This document shows, in pieces, positions 24,114-34,079 of a stretch of 64,000 nucleotides of DNA. The first letter of the stretch is position 1; every line of letters begins with the position of its first letter. The notes beneath the pieces were generated by a model that did not search any database, was not told the origin of the DNA, and saw only the letters and a list, made by a program, of their open reading frames with translations. Source of the stretch: Cristatella mucedo (lineage: Eukaryota; Bryozoa; Phylactolaemata; Cristatellidae); contig WPIO01000002.1 of NCBI GenBank assembly GCA_009760855.2, forward strand, positions 5,946,501-6,010,500, read 5' to 3'. Position numbers and translations under genes: made by a program.

Positions 24114-26094
24114 AAAAAATGGTCAATTTATTTGAAATTCGCGTATTAAAGATAAACTAGTTATAAATGCAAGCTCAAGTTTTGGTGGTTGTAAGATGAC
24201 TGGAACATGGTCAATAAAATTATTATGTAAGACCTATCTAAACTGGAAGTCGTACATCGAGCTCAACCAAATAATTTTGTTTGAAAAATAACTGAGCCAG
24301 AACTGCGGTTTCCTGGTGAACTCTGCGAATATAAGCTATTCAGCCCTAAACGGACCCTCAAAAAATAACTGGGAAATGATAAAACGTAAAAAATTTCGGG
24401 AAATGACACGCCCCTCGAGATCACACGTCCGACTGGTAGTACAACAAGATGATAAAAGAGTAAACCCCTATCGGCAGGGTGTCTGGTCCAGCCGCTGCTT
24501 CCCCGCCCCGCCCATAGCAACCGGTGGTAAACGGCATTCCAAGGCCCACTCCTTATTTACTTGGCAGAAACCTGCTAACATTGGTATGTTTACATAATAT
24601 CACAAACCGGAAGTGACTGTCGTTCGGCCAGTAGACGAACATTAGGGATAATGTATTGAGAATTTACTGCTGCCGGGGCTGCCGTAACTAAGGAGTCCAT
24701 TATCACGGCACCGCATGAATCCTGGGACAGCTGATCCAGTTCCTGTAGCCGCCATAACGCACGAGGCGACGGCCGCGAGTAGTCATTTGTTCGGCGGCCG
24801 GTCAGCGTGGTGACTTGGATGGAACTAGCGCGTCGTTTACTGGAAGCCAGTCTGAAAAGGTTGATTCATTTCTATTCAAGGAAATTTAGGTGATTTTAAG
24901 TTCTCATTTATGTCGTTATTAGTTAGATATTTGTATTGGCGAATGCCGGTGAGCCGCCCGACTGTACCCTGGATTGCCGGCCTGCCGTATGAGACCTATC
25001 GCGGATATGATCTGCTTAGGCTGTATAAGGTTCTTGTTAGGTTGACCTATTCCTAAGATCCAAATTTATCTATTTATTGAATTTTTCGTGTGATTATAGC
25101 GTTTCCTAGTGCTGCCTCTTGGTTATACCTTGGAGTTCTCAAGTTTATCTGCTTACGACAGTCCAATGCCTGCTGTCATTTATGTCATATCTCCTAAAAT
25201 GATGATCCGATATCCTTAAAACTTTGGAATGTATGATTGATTGTAGTTACAAAATCATTCCAGCCTTCTCGCATGCGTATTGGACCTCAGTAGATTGACT
25301 TGTTTTGGTCAAAACTGGCTGTGTTTGTCGTGCTAAGCCTTTGTCATCCTTTCACTCATATGGCGTAAAAATTTCAGAGGTAGGCTACTTGTGAACCAAT
25401 CAACGTGAAATTTGAATTACATGCTCCTAAATATGTGTTTTGATGTTGTATGGCGACAAATAAAGTAACGCTCTTGTTATTCCATGTCACCTGCATGCTT
25501 TTGCACCTTAAGTGTGCTTCTGTGAGTGCTGTCACAGCACTAGTACTTGGTACCTGGTAAATTGTACAACTTGGTTGATACTGGGCCGATCTATGTGAAA
25601 CTTGGAATATAGGTGGAGCTCACCCGGCCTCGAAACTCACCCCCTCCACATGTATGCATGATGGGTGTGTATGCATATAATGTGCCTGTGACAAAGTGTC
25701 CGTGGGTGTGTTCGTGATGACGGTCAACAGTTTAAGATGTCAAATTTTATTTTAAAAAGTTTTTTGTGGGCGGTGAGTCTCCAGTCGATTGTCTTGCATT
25801 TTTTAAGCGGTTTGCCATATTTCTACAATTACGTTTTAATCCTCAAAAGAATTTGGAACTGATTTAACCAGCAGTACTATACGTGACCTTGGACTATTAA
25901 AGGTCATAAGAAGGTCAAAACAACAGCTATTATACATCAAACGATAGGTAATGCTACCAGTGTTCTTCGTGCCACTTTTCATGCCAATCAGTTTACTGGT
26001 CTTCGTACAATATTTTATAAACATGCTTTTGGAGGGACAACTCCCCTATTGGCGGCCATTTTGGGGGATAACTTCCAATACTGCCGGACTTACC
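24114..26094. other. No gene recognised; CpG-rich patch at 24.6-24.85 kb
   Basis: Mostly AT-rich unique-looking sequence. The 24600-24850 section is CpG-rich and holds ACCGGAAGTG (24606-24615, an ETS-type site) and GCCGCCAT (24748-24755, YY1-type). These are common in animal promoters, so a first exon could lie here, but no coding exon can be shown. Confidence 0.35.
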
Positions 26095-26939
26095 CCCGAG
26101 CTGGCCAGCTCTGAGACCAGCGGTGGCGATTGGGTTTTTGGAATTGGTCCGGTACGGGAAAGAGATCTGCTTATTAATGTTGGCTAGCCTGTCAACCTCG
26201 GCCGTAACTGTCCAAAAAGAATCGCCTGAAACCTATTCGACATTCAAGCTGAACAGGGGTGCCCTTCCAGTGGCCTAGTGACGGTATTAATTCCTTACAG
26301 TAATGGGCCTTGATGTTGGGCCCAACACCACTAAGCTCTTGCCCCATTGTCTCAGCTAAGGATTTAAGAGTTAAGCGACGCTCGCTCTTAGTCATTTTTT
26401 GGGCTCCTGCTCTGGCTCTGCGGCTTCGCTTCGACGCCGTTGGACTTGCTTCTCTGAAAGCGACGGAGGAAGGCAGGCTGTTCGCCGGCAATTTACGATA
26501 CAGGACGAGACAGCACTAGGAGGATTTAATGGACTCCACCGAGTACGGCCGTATCGTGTCCGAGCCAGCATTTTGTGTTTCTTTTGTGTTTTGTGTGTGC
26601 TCGCTCGCACGTGGTCTTGGCATAGAGATTTTCCAGTGCGAGCTAGACGTAGTTTGTGTGGTAGGTGAGAAATTCCGTTGGTTCGGACTCCTTCGTCTAT
26701 TCGAGCCGTTCCCTCTAGAAAGAGTAGGTAGCCTAAGTGTGGAAACGTATTTCCTCCGCAAGAGTGCTTGAGGAGGTGTGTGAGGTATTGCTGCCGTTAA
26801 GGTGGAAGCGAGCCCTAGCTCTCCAGTCAGGGTCTAGGCTCCGTTTCGGGCTCCTCGTCTTATTTGTGTCGTTCGCCACAATAGACTTGGGTAGCCTAAG
26901 TGCGGTACGGGTTCCCTCTGCCGAGCCTTCGGCATTACA
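26095..26939 (+). mobile_element. LTR-1 copy, plus strand, 5'-truncated with internal deletion
   Basis: It aligns by eye with the 37303-38419 copy from CTCTGAGACCAGCGGTGGCG onward. Shared words include GTGGCCTAGTGACGGTATTA, CTCCACCGAGTACGG and CTCCGCAAGAG. The segment containing the AATAAA signal is missing. It ends with the family terminus CCGAGCCTTCGGCATTACA at 26939. Six bases later an antisense tRNA-like sequence starts in the primer-binding-site position. Confidence 0.75.
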
Positions 26940-26945
26940 TTTTGG

Positions 26946-27021
26946 TGGTTCCCTAGCGGGGAAGTTGAACCCGGTCCGCGGCGAAGAGGGCGCCGGATCC
27001 TAATCACTATGCCACTAGGGA
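26946..27021 (-). tRNA. tRNA-Glu(CUC)-like sequence with templated CCA (probable pseudogene or primer copy)
   Basis: On the minus strand the acceptor stem TCCCTAG pairs with CTAGGGA, followed by discriminator A and CCA. The D arm (TAGTGATTAGGAT), anticodon stem CGGCG/CGCCG and CUC anticodon match animal tRNA-Glu. It has a C instead of the universal U33, a changed base 37, and one extra base plus mismatches in the T arm, so it is probably not functional. Animal tRNA genes do not normally encode CCA. It lies exactly between two tail-to-tail LTR-1 copies, in the primer-binding position of the first. Confidence 0.7.
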
Positions 27022-28286
27022 CGTCACCGAACGGAATTGGTCGGAGTAGGCTTAACCTGCTGCTGACCTAGCGGCGTAACCCACCACCCAATGCCGTTTG
27101 GTGCGCGCCTACAAGCAATAAGCAGGCCGCCACGAAACAAGCGTTTCTGGCGCTGACCTACTTACCGTTACTAAAGGGGGTCGCGAGTCCACGGCGTGAA
27201 TTGGAAAGCGAGACACGCAAATTGGAGATTTTAATGAGCTTTATTCGCAAGCGCACAAAGTCGCTGCGCGTCTAGCTCAGTTTTATCTCCACACTCCTCA
27301 CTCACTCTCAACAGCACAATCACTCTTGCGGAGGGAAGAAGTACACGCATTTAGGCTACCAACGTCTATTGTGGCGAATGACCCAAATAAGACGGGGAGC
27401 TTGAATCGGAGTCTAGACCCTGACTGGAGAACCAGGGCTCGCTTCCACCTTAACGGAAAGAATACCATGCTTACTACACCAAGCACTCTTGCGGGGGAAA
27501 TGCGTCTCCACACTTAGGCTACTTACCTCTATAGCGGGGAATGACCCAAATAGACGAAGGAGTCCGAACCAACGGAATAGCTCACTCACCACACCAACTA
27601 AGTCTAGCTCACATCGGCAAATACTTACGCCGAGACAACGTGCGAACACCCATATACAAAACACAAAAGAAACACAAAATACTAGCTCGGGCGCCTTACG
27701 ACCGTATTCGGTGGAGTCCACCAAATCCTCCTAGTTTTGTCTCATCATGTCCCGTAAATCGCTGGTGAACAGCTCACCCTCCTCCACCGCTTTCAGAGAA
27801 ATGAGTCTGATGGCGTTGAAGTCAGGCCGAAGAGCGACAGAGCAGGAGCCCAAAAAATGACCAAGAGCGAGCGTCGCTCAACTCTTAAATCCTTAGCTGA
27901 GACAATGGGGCAAGAGCTTAGTGGTGTTGGGCCCGACACCAAGGCCTATTACGGTAAGGAATTATTACCGTCACTAGGCCACTGGAAAGGCACCCCTGTT
28001 CAGCTTGAATGTCGAATAGGTTCCACGCGATTGTTGTTGGACGGTTATGACCGAGGTTGACAGGCAAGTCAACATTAATTAGATGCTTCCGCGGGTATCA
28101 GATGAATTATAAAGGCTCAATCACCACCACTGGTCTCGCGGCTTTCTGGCTCGCTCTTAAGCTCTTCCTCTCTAACGGGACTGGCGCTATTCTCTGGCTA
28201 TACACTTCTCCAGGACAAAAGAGTTTTCACCCACCGAACAGTTCTTGTTTGCGCTAAAATTAAGCCAAGGCCAGCGTGGCGCTACA
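27022..28286 (-). mobile_element. LTR-1 copy, minus strand, most complete (about 1.27 kb)
   Basis: On the minus strand it starts TGTAGCGCCACGCTGG (28286) and ends near the diverged terminus at 27022. It contains GCGAATAAAGCTCAT (polyadenylation-type signal, near 27250) followed by the TTCACGCCGTGGACTCGCGA and TAGTAACGGTAAGTAGGTCA words. The short inverted ends TGTAGCGC/GCGTTACA are typical of an LTR (TG...CA). No protein is encoded. It faces the 26095 copy tail-to-tail across the tRNA-like sequence. Confidence 0.75.
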
Positions 28287-28520
28287 CACGTGCGGGAACA
28301 GAAATGACGAAATGCAGAAATTTAAGGGGCCAACAGCCAACTTTCGTGTATTTCTTCAAAGCTTGCAGCGTTACGCTGCGTAGCCTCCGTCCTGTTTCCG
28401 ACTACCTGCTCCTGAGACGGCAGTGATTCACCCTTGTAAAACGTCAATTCATTCCATCATAATCCCATATAATCCATAAACCACAAACCCGCAATAAACA
28501 AGAAAACCACAAAAAATTCC
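28287..28520. repeat. Repeat adjoining LTR-1, shared with 22570-22800
   Basis: It starts immediately outside the minus-strand LTR-1 end. Similar to 22570-22800 over about 230 bp, then similarity ends in a poly-C run (28518-28523 region). It could be the 3' internal end of the LTR-1 element. Confidence 0.5.
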
Positions 28521-30029
28521 CCCCCGAAACGCTGTTCGGGTATTATTATTCTTCAAATATAATCATTTTGTTGTGCTCGATACACTCGGTCTGATGTAAA
28601 TAAATCTTACAAAATGATTTTATTTACCATGTTCCATTCATCTGTCAATCTAAAAAATGTGGGATTGCATTTACAGCTTGTCGGTCTTTTTTTTAAGCAA
28701 AATTCCAAAAACGACTTCGACATTTTGACTCATTCTTTCGACTTGCCCATGACATTCCTCCATATGGCACGCGAAGCCATTGAAAGTGCTGTTATTTTGG
28801 CTTATAATTCGGTCGTTTTTGCACTCTTAGGAATCGTTTGTTAACATAGCCGTGAGAAATGTCTCGCTTTGCACAACCTTTTAATGGCTTGATCAGTTGT
28901 ATGTACTAATCCAGACACTCATAGAACTTCTGGACGCTGAACGCTAGGTTGACACTGGTATCCAAATACGTCCACTTATCAACCGCTATTCATGACGCCA
29001 GTGTAAGCTGTTGACCTTTCTATTTTGAACGATGGAGGCTCACCTTCTAAATATGATAGGGATAGTGGACGAAAATTGCTTCCCTTTGTGGACAGGGACT
29101 TTCCTGTGTTGCAGGCGGGAGGTACGGAGACTTAAAATGAGGAGTAAGCCAAAACTTTATCTACAAGACGTATCGACTTAAAGTGAATTAAAAAACATGA
29201 TCCGAATAAGAGGGAAAAGGCTTGTGCTAACGCTTACTAGGTCAACTCTCCGAAGATAAATTTAGACTTCCCACAGAGTACATTACTAATATAGGCACAG
29301 ATAGCGTCAACGTAAGTTAATCGCCAAATTGGAGTCGGATAAGTGGCAAAGTGCACGCTGTGACTCCTTATTGCCGAAATAATACACCAGCAAAGAGCTT
29401 TCCTTCGAAGTGCTGGCGGTGCATATTCTGTCTAGATAGATAGGCTCGAAGGAAGTAGTTTTGATACATTGGCTAAAACAGGCATGGAATCGACGTAGCG
29501 AAATGGAAGCTCGGTTCCCTTTTTTTATCTGCTATTTGTTCACAGGAACGGTAAAGTAATGGAAAATCGTGCTACTCGAATTAAAGTCAAACGGTTGCTT
29601 ATTATGGTCCCCTTAGTCGTACAAATATCTATAGATGCTTCACCGACATTTAGCCAAGGCTTTGCACTCATCGTGGTTCTCACTAGTCCAAGTTGAAGCC
29701 GTTAGTATTTGAGATGAGTGGTTCGCCATATTAAGCTCTCTTGGCCCAGCACTGACAAGTCGGTTCGTAGAGCAACTGCTGGTGAGAAGCACTTTATATA
29801 TGAATGTCGGTGACGTGAAAAGCGATGTCATCGTTTGCTCTGTATCGCATCACTATAATTATTCTATCACTAAATGTCTAAAACGGATGTCTTCAACTCG
29901 TACTCGCGTTTCGTTGAGAATCCCCGCAGTGATGGGCAATGGTACCTGATAAGGTTCGTCAACCAGTTTTTTGCGATGAGATTTTTTAAGGTTATTGATG
30001 CGTGCATACTGTGGTTTTTGTTCCTCTGT
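28521..30029. other. No gene recognised
   Basis: AT-rich. ORFs of 60-76 codons (for example 28614-28844) show no recognisable domain. Confidence 0.4.
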
Positions 30030-30218
30030 GTGAGCCGTGATGGCTCACTAGGTAAGGTGGTTGCTTTTCACGACCTCGGCCCCGAGGTCGTGGGTTCGAA
30101 TCCTGTGGTGGGCGATCCTTTATCACCGCTGCAAGCGGTGGTGATAGCCGTCAGGGCTATTCGGTCGCTATACAAAAATAGGCTGTTAGATCAGCTTGTA
30201 TTTATTTATTTATTTATG
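30030..30218 (+). mobile_element. SINE-1 copy (tRNA-derived)
   Basis: The A-box-like TGGCTCACTAGGTAAGGTGG and B box GGGTTCGAATCC lie at tRNA-like spacing. A non-tRNA body follows, with the hairpin ACCGCTGCAAGCGGTGGT, GGCTATTCGGTCGCTATAC and a (TATT)n tail. The tRNA head lacks a proper acceptor stem, so it is a SINE rather than a tRNA gene. Confidence 0.75.
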
Positions 30219-31654
30219 ATTCAGATCGCTAGGAACGCCCGCACACTGCCGGTGCAGGCAGACCGGTAGTGACATAAACCACCCTAAGGTATAACAGCTG
30301 GTGGCTGTGGCCTAGGGACGGGCCGTGACCAGCCGTGGTCTGGCGGCTGTGGTTTATCCACAGGCCGGCGGCTTTGTCCTCCCTCTAACCCACTGGGATG
30401 AGCTGTGGCTGGGACGAGGAGTGGGAGCAGAGGGAACGCGAGCCGCCCATGAGAGAACAGTTGTGCGTTTGGGGAACCACTGCTGCAGGCGCTAGCAAGA
30501 ATACACGTGCTCTGCCTGCTTCCGCGCGTACGTACTCGGTTGGAGGAGCATTGTTTAATCTACACATACTATACCGCCGCCTGAGGTGTGCACGGCTCGT
30601 GTACGCGATCCAGTAGTGTACGGTGCCGACAGTAGTCAGCCTTAAGTGGAGTGTATGCGTTTCGGCCACAGTGTTTCGGCCACGTAAAGTATGATTCAAT
30701 ACTTATTTCCTTAGGCCTAGACCATGCTCGTAGCCGGGAATCATTCATGGAGAGCTTGAGTCGGTATTGCAAAATAAGCGGAAGTGAGTCCATCTTGTTC
30801 GCTTGATCCGCCGCTTATACAGCCGACAGCTGCCGTGCCTACCTCAATACCGTGTCCGATTGACTTGCAACAACACCGATTATCTTAGCTAGGTGCGTTC
30901 TAGTGGCAGTCTGTTTCGGTTCAGTATGACGTGAAAGGAAATACAAAATTTTCCCGTGTATTCCCAAGCTTTTTGGAATGCTATGAAGCTGGATGTTACG
31001 AACTGTAGGCGACTGAAACGGGTTATAATGAAAGCTGGCACCTGTTTATCAGGTTAGCCGGCTAATTTAAACAACTCTTATATGCCTATTCAAAAGTCGG
31101 AGGACCCCGTAACGGCTGAAAACCTCCTGGAAAGGAGACTGACTAAAAGTGGGAGCATTTCAAGGGTGCCTCTCACAGCACTCGCTTCAATGTCAACCTT
31201 ATAGCCAGTTTTAGAGAACCTCAAGTTCACGCGAGCCAAAAGTGCCGTCAAGGAAAGCTCTAGAGACCTCTTTACTGTCAATGTCTGACGTACTTCGCTT
31301 TCAGCGAATTATGTAGCTCAGCCCAGAGCGTTCGCTCGTCGTCTGAAAGTAAATTGTGATCCCTTCTACAATAATGCTAGCCTCACTTTACGGCCGTGCC
31401 TCTCAAGTGCTCTCTGCCTGCTCGCTAACCCCCTCTATGTAAATGGTCGCGCATCACATCTGGCCTGGCAGCTGCCAATCAAAGAGCCTCCAGGTCGCGG
31501 ACGTCTTTGCTAGCGCCTTGTCAATTTTTTGTGGATAGCCTACAGCTTCGCATCGATGGCGAACAGCCCTTCAAGGCCAGTCAAAAGACGACTGCCTCTC
31601 CAGTTTGTCCGTAGGCTGTCTCTGCTTCTATGAAATAGTGCCTCTCTAATAACA
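30219..31654. other. No gene recognised
   Basis: Mixed composition, GC-richer at 30300-30620. No domain, repeat family or RNA gene identified. Short ORFs overlap on both strands. Confidence 0.35.
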
Positions 31655-31770
31655 ATAACTACAACGATAATAATACTTTTAATAGAGCGCCCTCAGAGAC
31701 CTCGATCTCTTTCTAAGCACTTTACATTTGCTGCCAAGGAAGCGCGATCGCTAGAAAATGGTTCGATTAA
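31655..31770 (-). repeat. LINE-B 3' tail fragment, minus strand
   Basis: It reads AATAATAC, GAGCGCCCTCAGAGACCTCG, ATCTCTTTCTAAGCACTTTA and CATTTGCTGCCAAGG, the reverse complement of the LINE-B terminus. Only about 115 bp are present. Confidence 0.75.
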
Positions 31771-31789
31771 TCCGAAGCTACCTTAAAAT

Positions 31790-32335
31790 AAAGGCGATAA
31801 CTGATAGCCGCTTTGACAGCATGCAGCGGCGCTGCGAAGTCGCACCTCGCGAGAAACCTTGAGAGCCGCGCGTCTAAGCCTGCCACTACGAAAGAGCCCT
31901 CCGAGACTTCGAGGGCGCCGAAAGGTGCCACCTAGTGGAGCGCCGCTGTCGTGCCGCTCTGCCCACGCTTTCCACGGCGCGGAGGCTGAAGATCGGGTTG
32001 CACGCCCGGCTCGCACGCTGCAGTTGCGACGGTTTCAATTCGTATGGGCGGATCGTCGGGAGCTTACGAGTGCGCGAGACTAGCCTGCAGGAATGGTTCG
32101 ACTGGGCTGGATGCTCCGGGACACTTCGCTGGCGAAACGGCTGCGCACAGCCTGCCGTTCTTACAGCTTACGTGAGCCGCAGACCGACTGGCGGCGGTCG
32201 CCGAACGTAGCTGCCAACAGCCCACGCAATGTTTCCGCCCGAGCCTTGTCAGCATTTGCAATCGATTGCGAACGGCGTACTCGCCGGCACGCGTCGCTGA
32301 CCCGACGAATGTTTTTTCTTAAGAGGATCCGCATG
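31790..32335. other. CpG-rich unique stretch
   Basis: A 550-bp block rich in CG dinucleotides in an otherwise AT-rich neighbourhood, with ORFs of 65-134 codons on both strands. No domain recognised. Could be a CpG-rich promoter, a decayed GC-rich exon or part of an unknown repeat. Confidence 0.35.
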
Positions 32336-32980
32336 AAAGATCGAAGCCTCGGCGCCCCTTTTCGCCTGTGCGGTGGAGGCAAAATGATTCTATTATTTAT
32401 AAAGAAGATAATGTTAAAAGCAGGACCTTGGATGTTAATGTTTGTCGCATTCGTGCGAGGAAAAAAGCGGACCCCCGGATTGCCCAATAACGAATAACAT
32501 CTCCAAAAAGACTTTGTACATCTCAATTGGAATAAGGGAATAATTTAGTTGAAGTTGAAATATATCAAGAAGCATCAATCGGAAAGTTGACATTGCACGA
32601 CTAAGTGGTACCAGTTAAGCGCTGTACCGCCAGATTCACGCCTTGCTCAGGCCGATCGCCACGCCGGAATTAAACGTGTTATTGAAAGGAAAACTGCAAC
32701 GGTCTGTGTTCAGGGATAAAAAATAATTAATATTTTGATATTTTGTTTATTACAAGATTAGAGTGCTCGCAAATATTAGGATATGCTCTTTTTTGTGAAA
32801 CGAAACGTCATATTGGAGCGACAACTTCCGCGCCTCCTTCGCCTTGTTCCGTTCTCCGTGTCGGCCAGCACAGACGCATTAAAACGGTAGCGGGCTACAT
32901 CAGCCAGATTATGATTTGCTATTAATTTTCAGCGGTTCCTGAATTGTAAAGTACTATGAATTTATTAAGCGATAATTTAT
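32336..32980. other. No gene recognised
   Basis: AT-rich; nothing identified before the LINE-B copy at about 32985. Confidence 0.4.
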
Positions 32981-32984
32981 GGCC

Positions 32985-34070
32985 GAGGCTTGGCCTGATG
33001 GGAGAATATATCTGAGAGATATGCTGGAGCCAATGATTAAAGTGACCTAAGAGTGAGCGACAAAACCTTGAAGTCTATCCGTTGCTTGACTGGTAGCCAG
33101 TGCAGGTCGGCGAGAAGTGGTGTAATGTGGCAACTACGACGCTTACGACAGACAAGTATAGCTGCAGAGTTTTGCACCAGCTGCAATCATCTGATCACAC
33201 ATGCTGGTAGGCCAGTAAGCAGGGAGTTGCAGAAGTCGAGACGGGATGTCACGAGTGCATGGACCAACTTGGACGTGGTATCCTTGTCTAAAACAAGCCC
33301 GATTATTTTTAGCAATGTTATGAAGCTAAAAATAGGCAGATTTGACTGTGGAGCTGATAGGGTCGTCCAACGAGAGGTCGCGTTGGAATATGACACCTAG
33401 ATTTCGAGCTGATTAAACAGGAGATATGCTGTCACAGCCAATTTTGAGCGTCAGCCTTTCCAATTTGTGAATCACATTGGGTTTGCCTATAGCTAGTAAG
33501 TTCGTTTTATCGTCATTTAGTTTTAGAAAAATTGCTGCCATCCATGTGCGGATGTCATCAATACATGCAGCAAGTTAGTTTAGAGAATTTGAGGTGCTCG
33601 AAGGCTGAGAGGGATTAAAGCAAAGGTACAACTGAGTGTCATCTGCATAGAAGTTAAAGCCTAGATTGCGCTTGGCAATCACGTCAGCAAGTGGGATAGT
33701 GTAAACCGTGAAAAGAACCGGACCTAGCACAGAAAAAAAATCCTAGCTGCTTAAACATCCTCTTTTTATTTAGCGACAGACGGGCCTTGACGGCTATCAC
33801 CACCACTAGCACTGGCGATAAAGGATCGCCCACCGCAGGAATCGAACCCACGACCTCGGGACTGATGTTATGAAAGCAACCGCCTTAGTCTTGAGGTACC
33901 CCATATTTCAGAGGTACCTCGGATGATCTTCGTCCATTCACGTCAATACTCTTGAGTCTCCCAATGAGATAGGACCTGAACCATTGCAAAGCAGTGCTAG
34001 TGATGCCCATGCGAGATGAGAGGCGCTCAAGATTGATCTGCTGCTGCCATGCTGCCATGCATAACTAGTA
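32985..34070 (-). mobile_element. LINE-B copy, minus strand, with SINE-1 inserted
   Basis: The reverse complement covers the post-RT region (LVHALVTSRLDFCNSLLTGL near 33270) and part of the RT domain. It lacks the hairpin and ATT tail at its 3' end (starts abruptly near 32985). A SINE-1 copy interrupts it at about 33741-33893. Confidence 0.75.
33741..33893 (-). mobile_element. SINE-1 copy nested in LINE-B
   Basis: The minus strand carries the B box GGGTTCGATTCC and the GGTGGGCGATCCTTTATC word of SINE-1. The flanks (GGACCTAGCACAGA and CCCCATATTTCAGA) are adjacent in the uninterrupted LINE-B at 21.7 kb. Confidence 0.75.
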
Positions 34071-34079
34071 TAATAAATA

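Noticed and set aside
30030-30218. Functional tRNA gene at the GTTCGAATCC B box (also 47.05, 33.83 and 50.18 kb)
   Set aside because: No proper acceptor stem, and the same non-tRNA body follows in every copy; these are SINE-1 elements.
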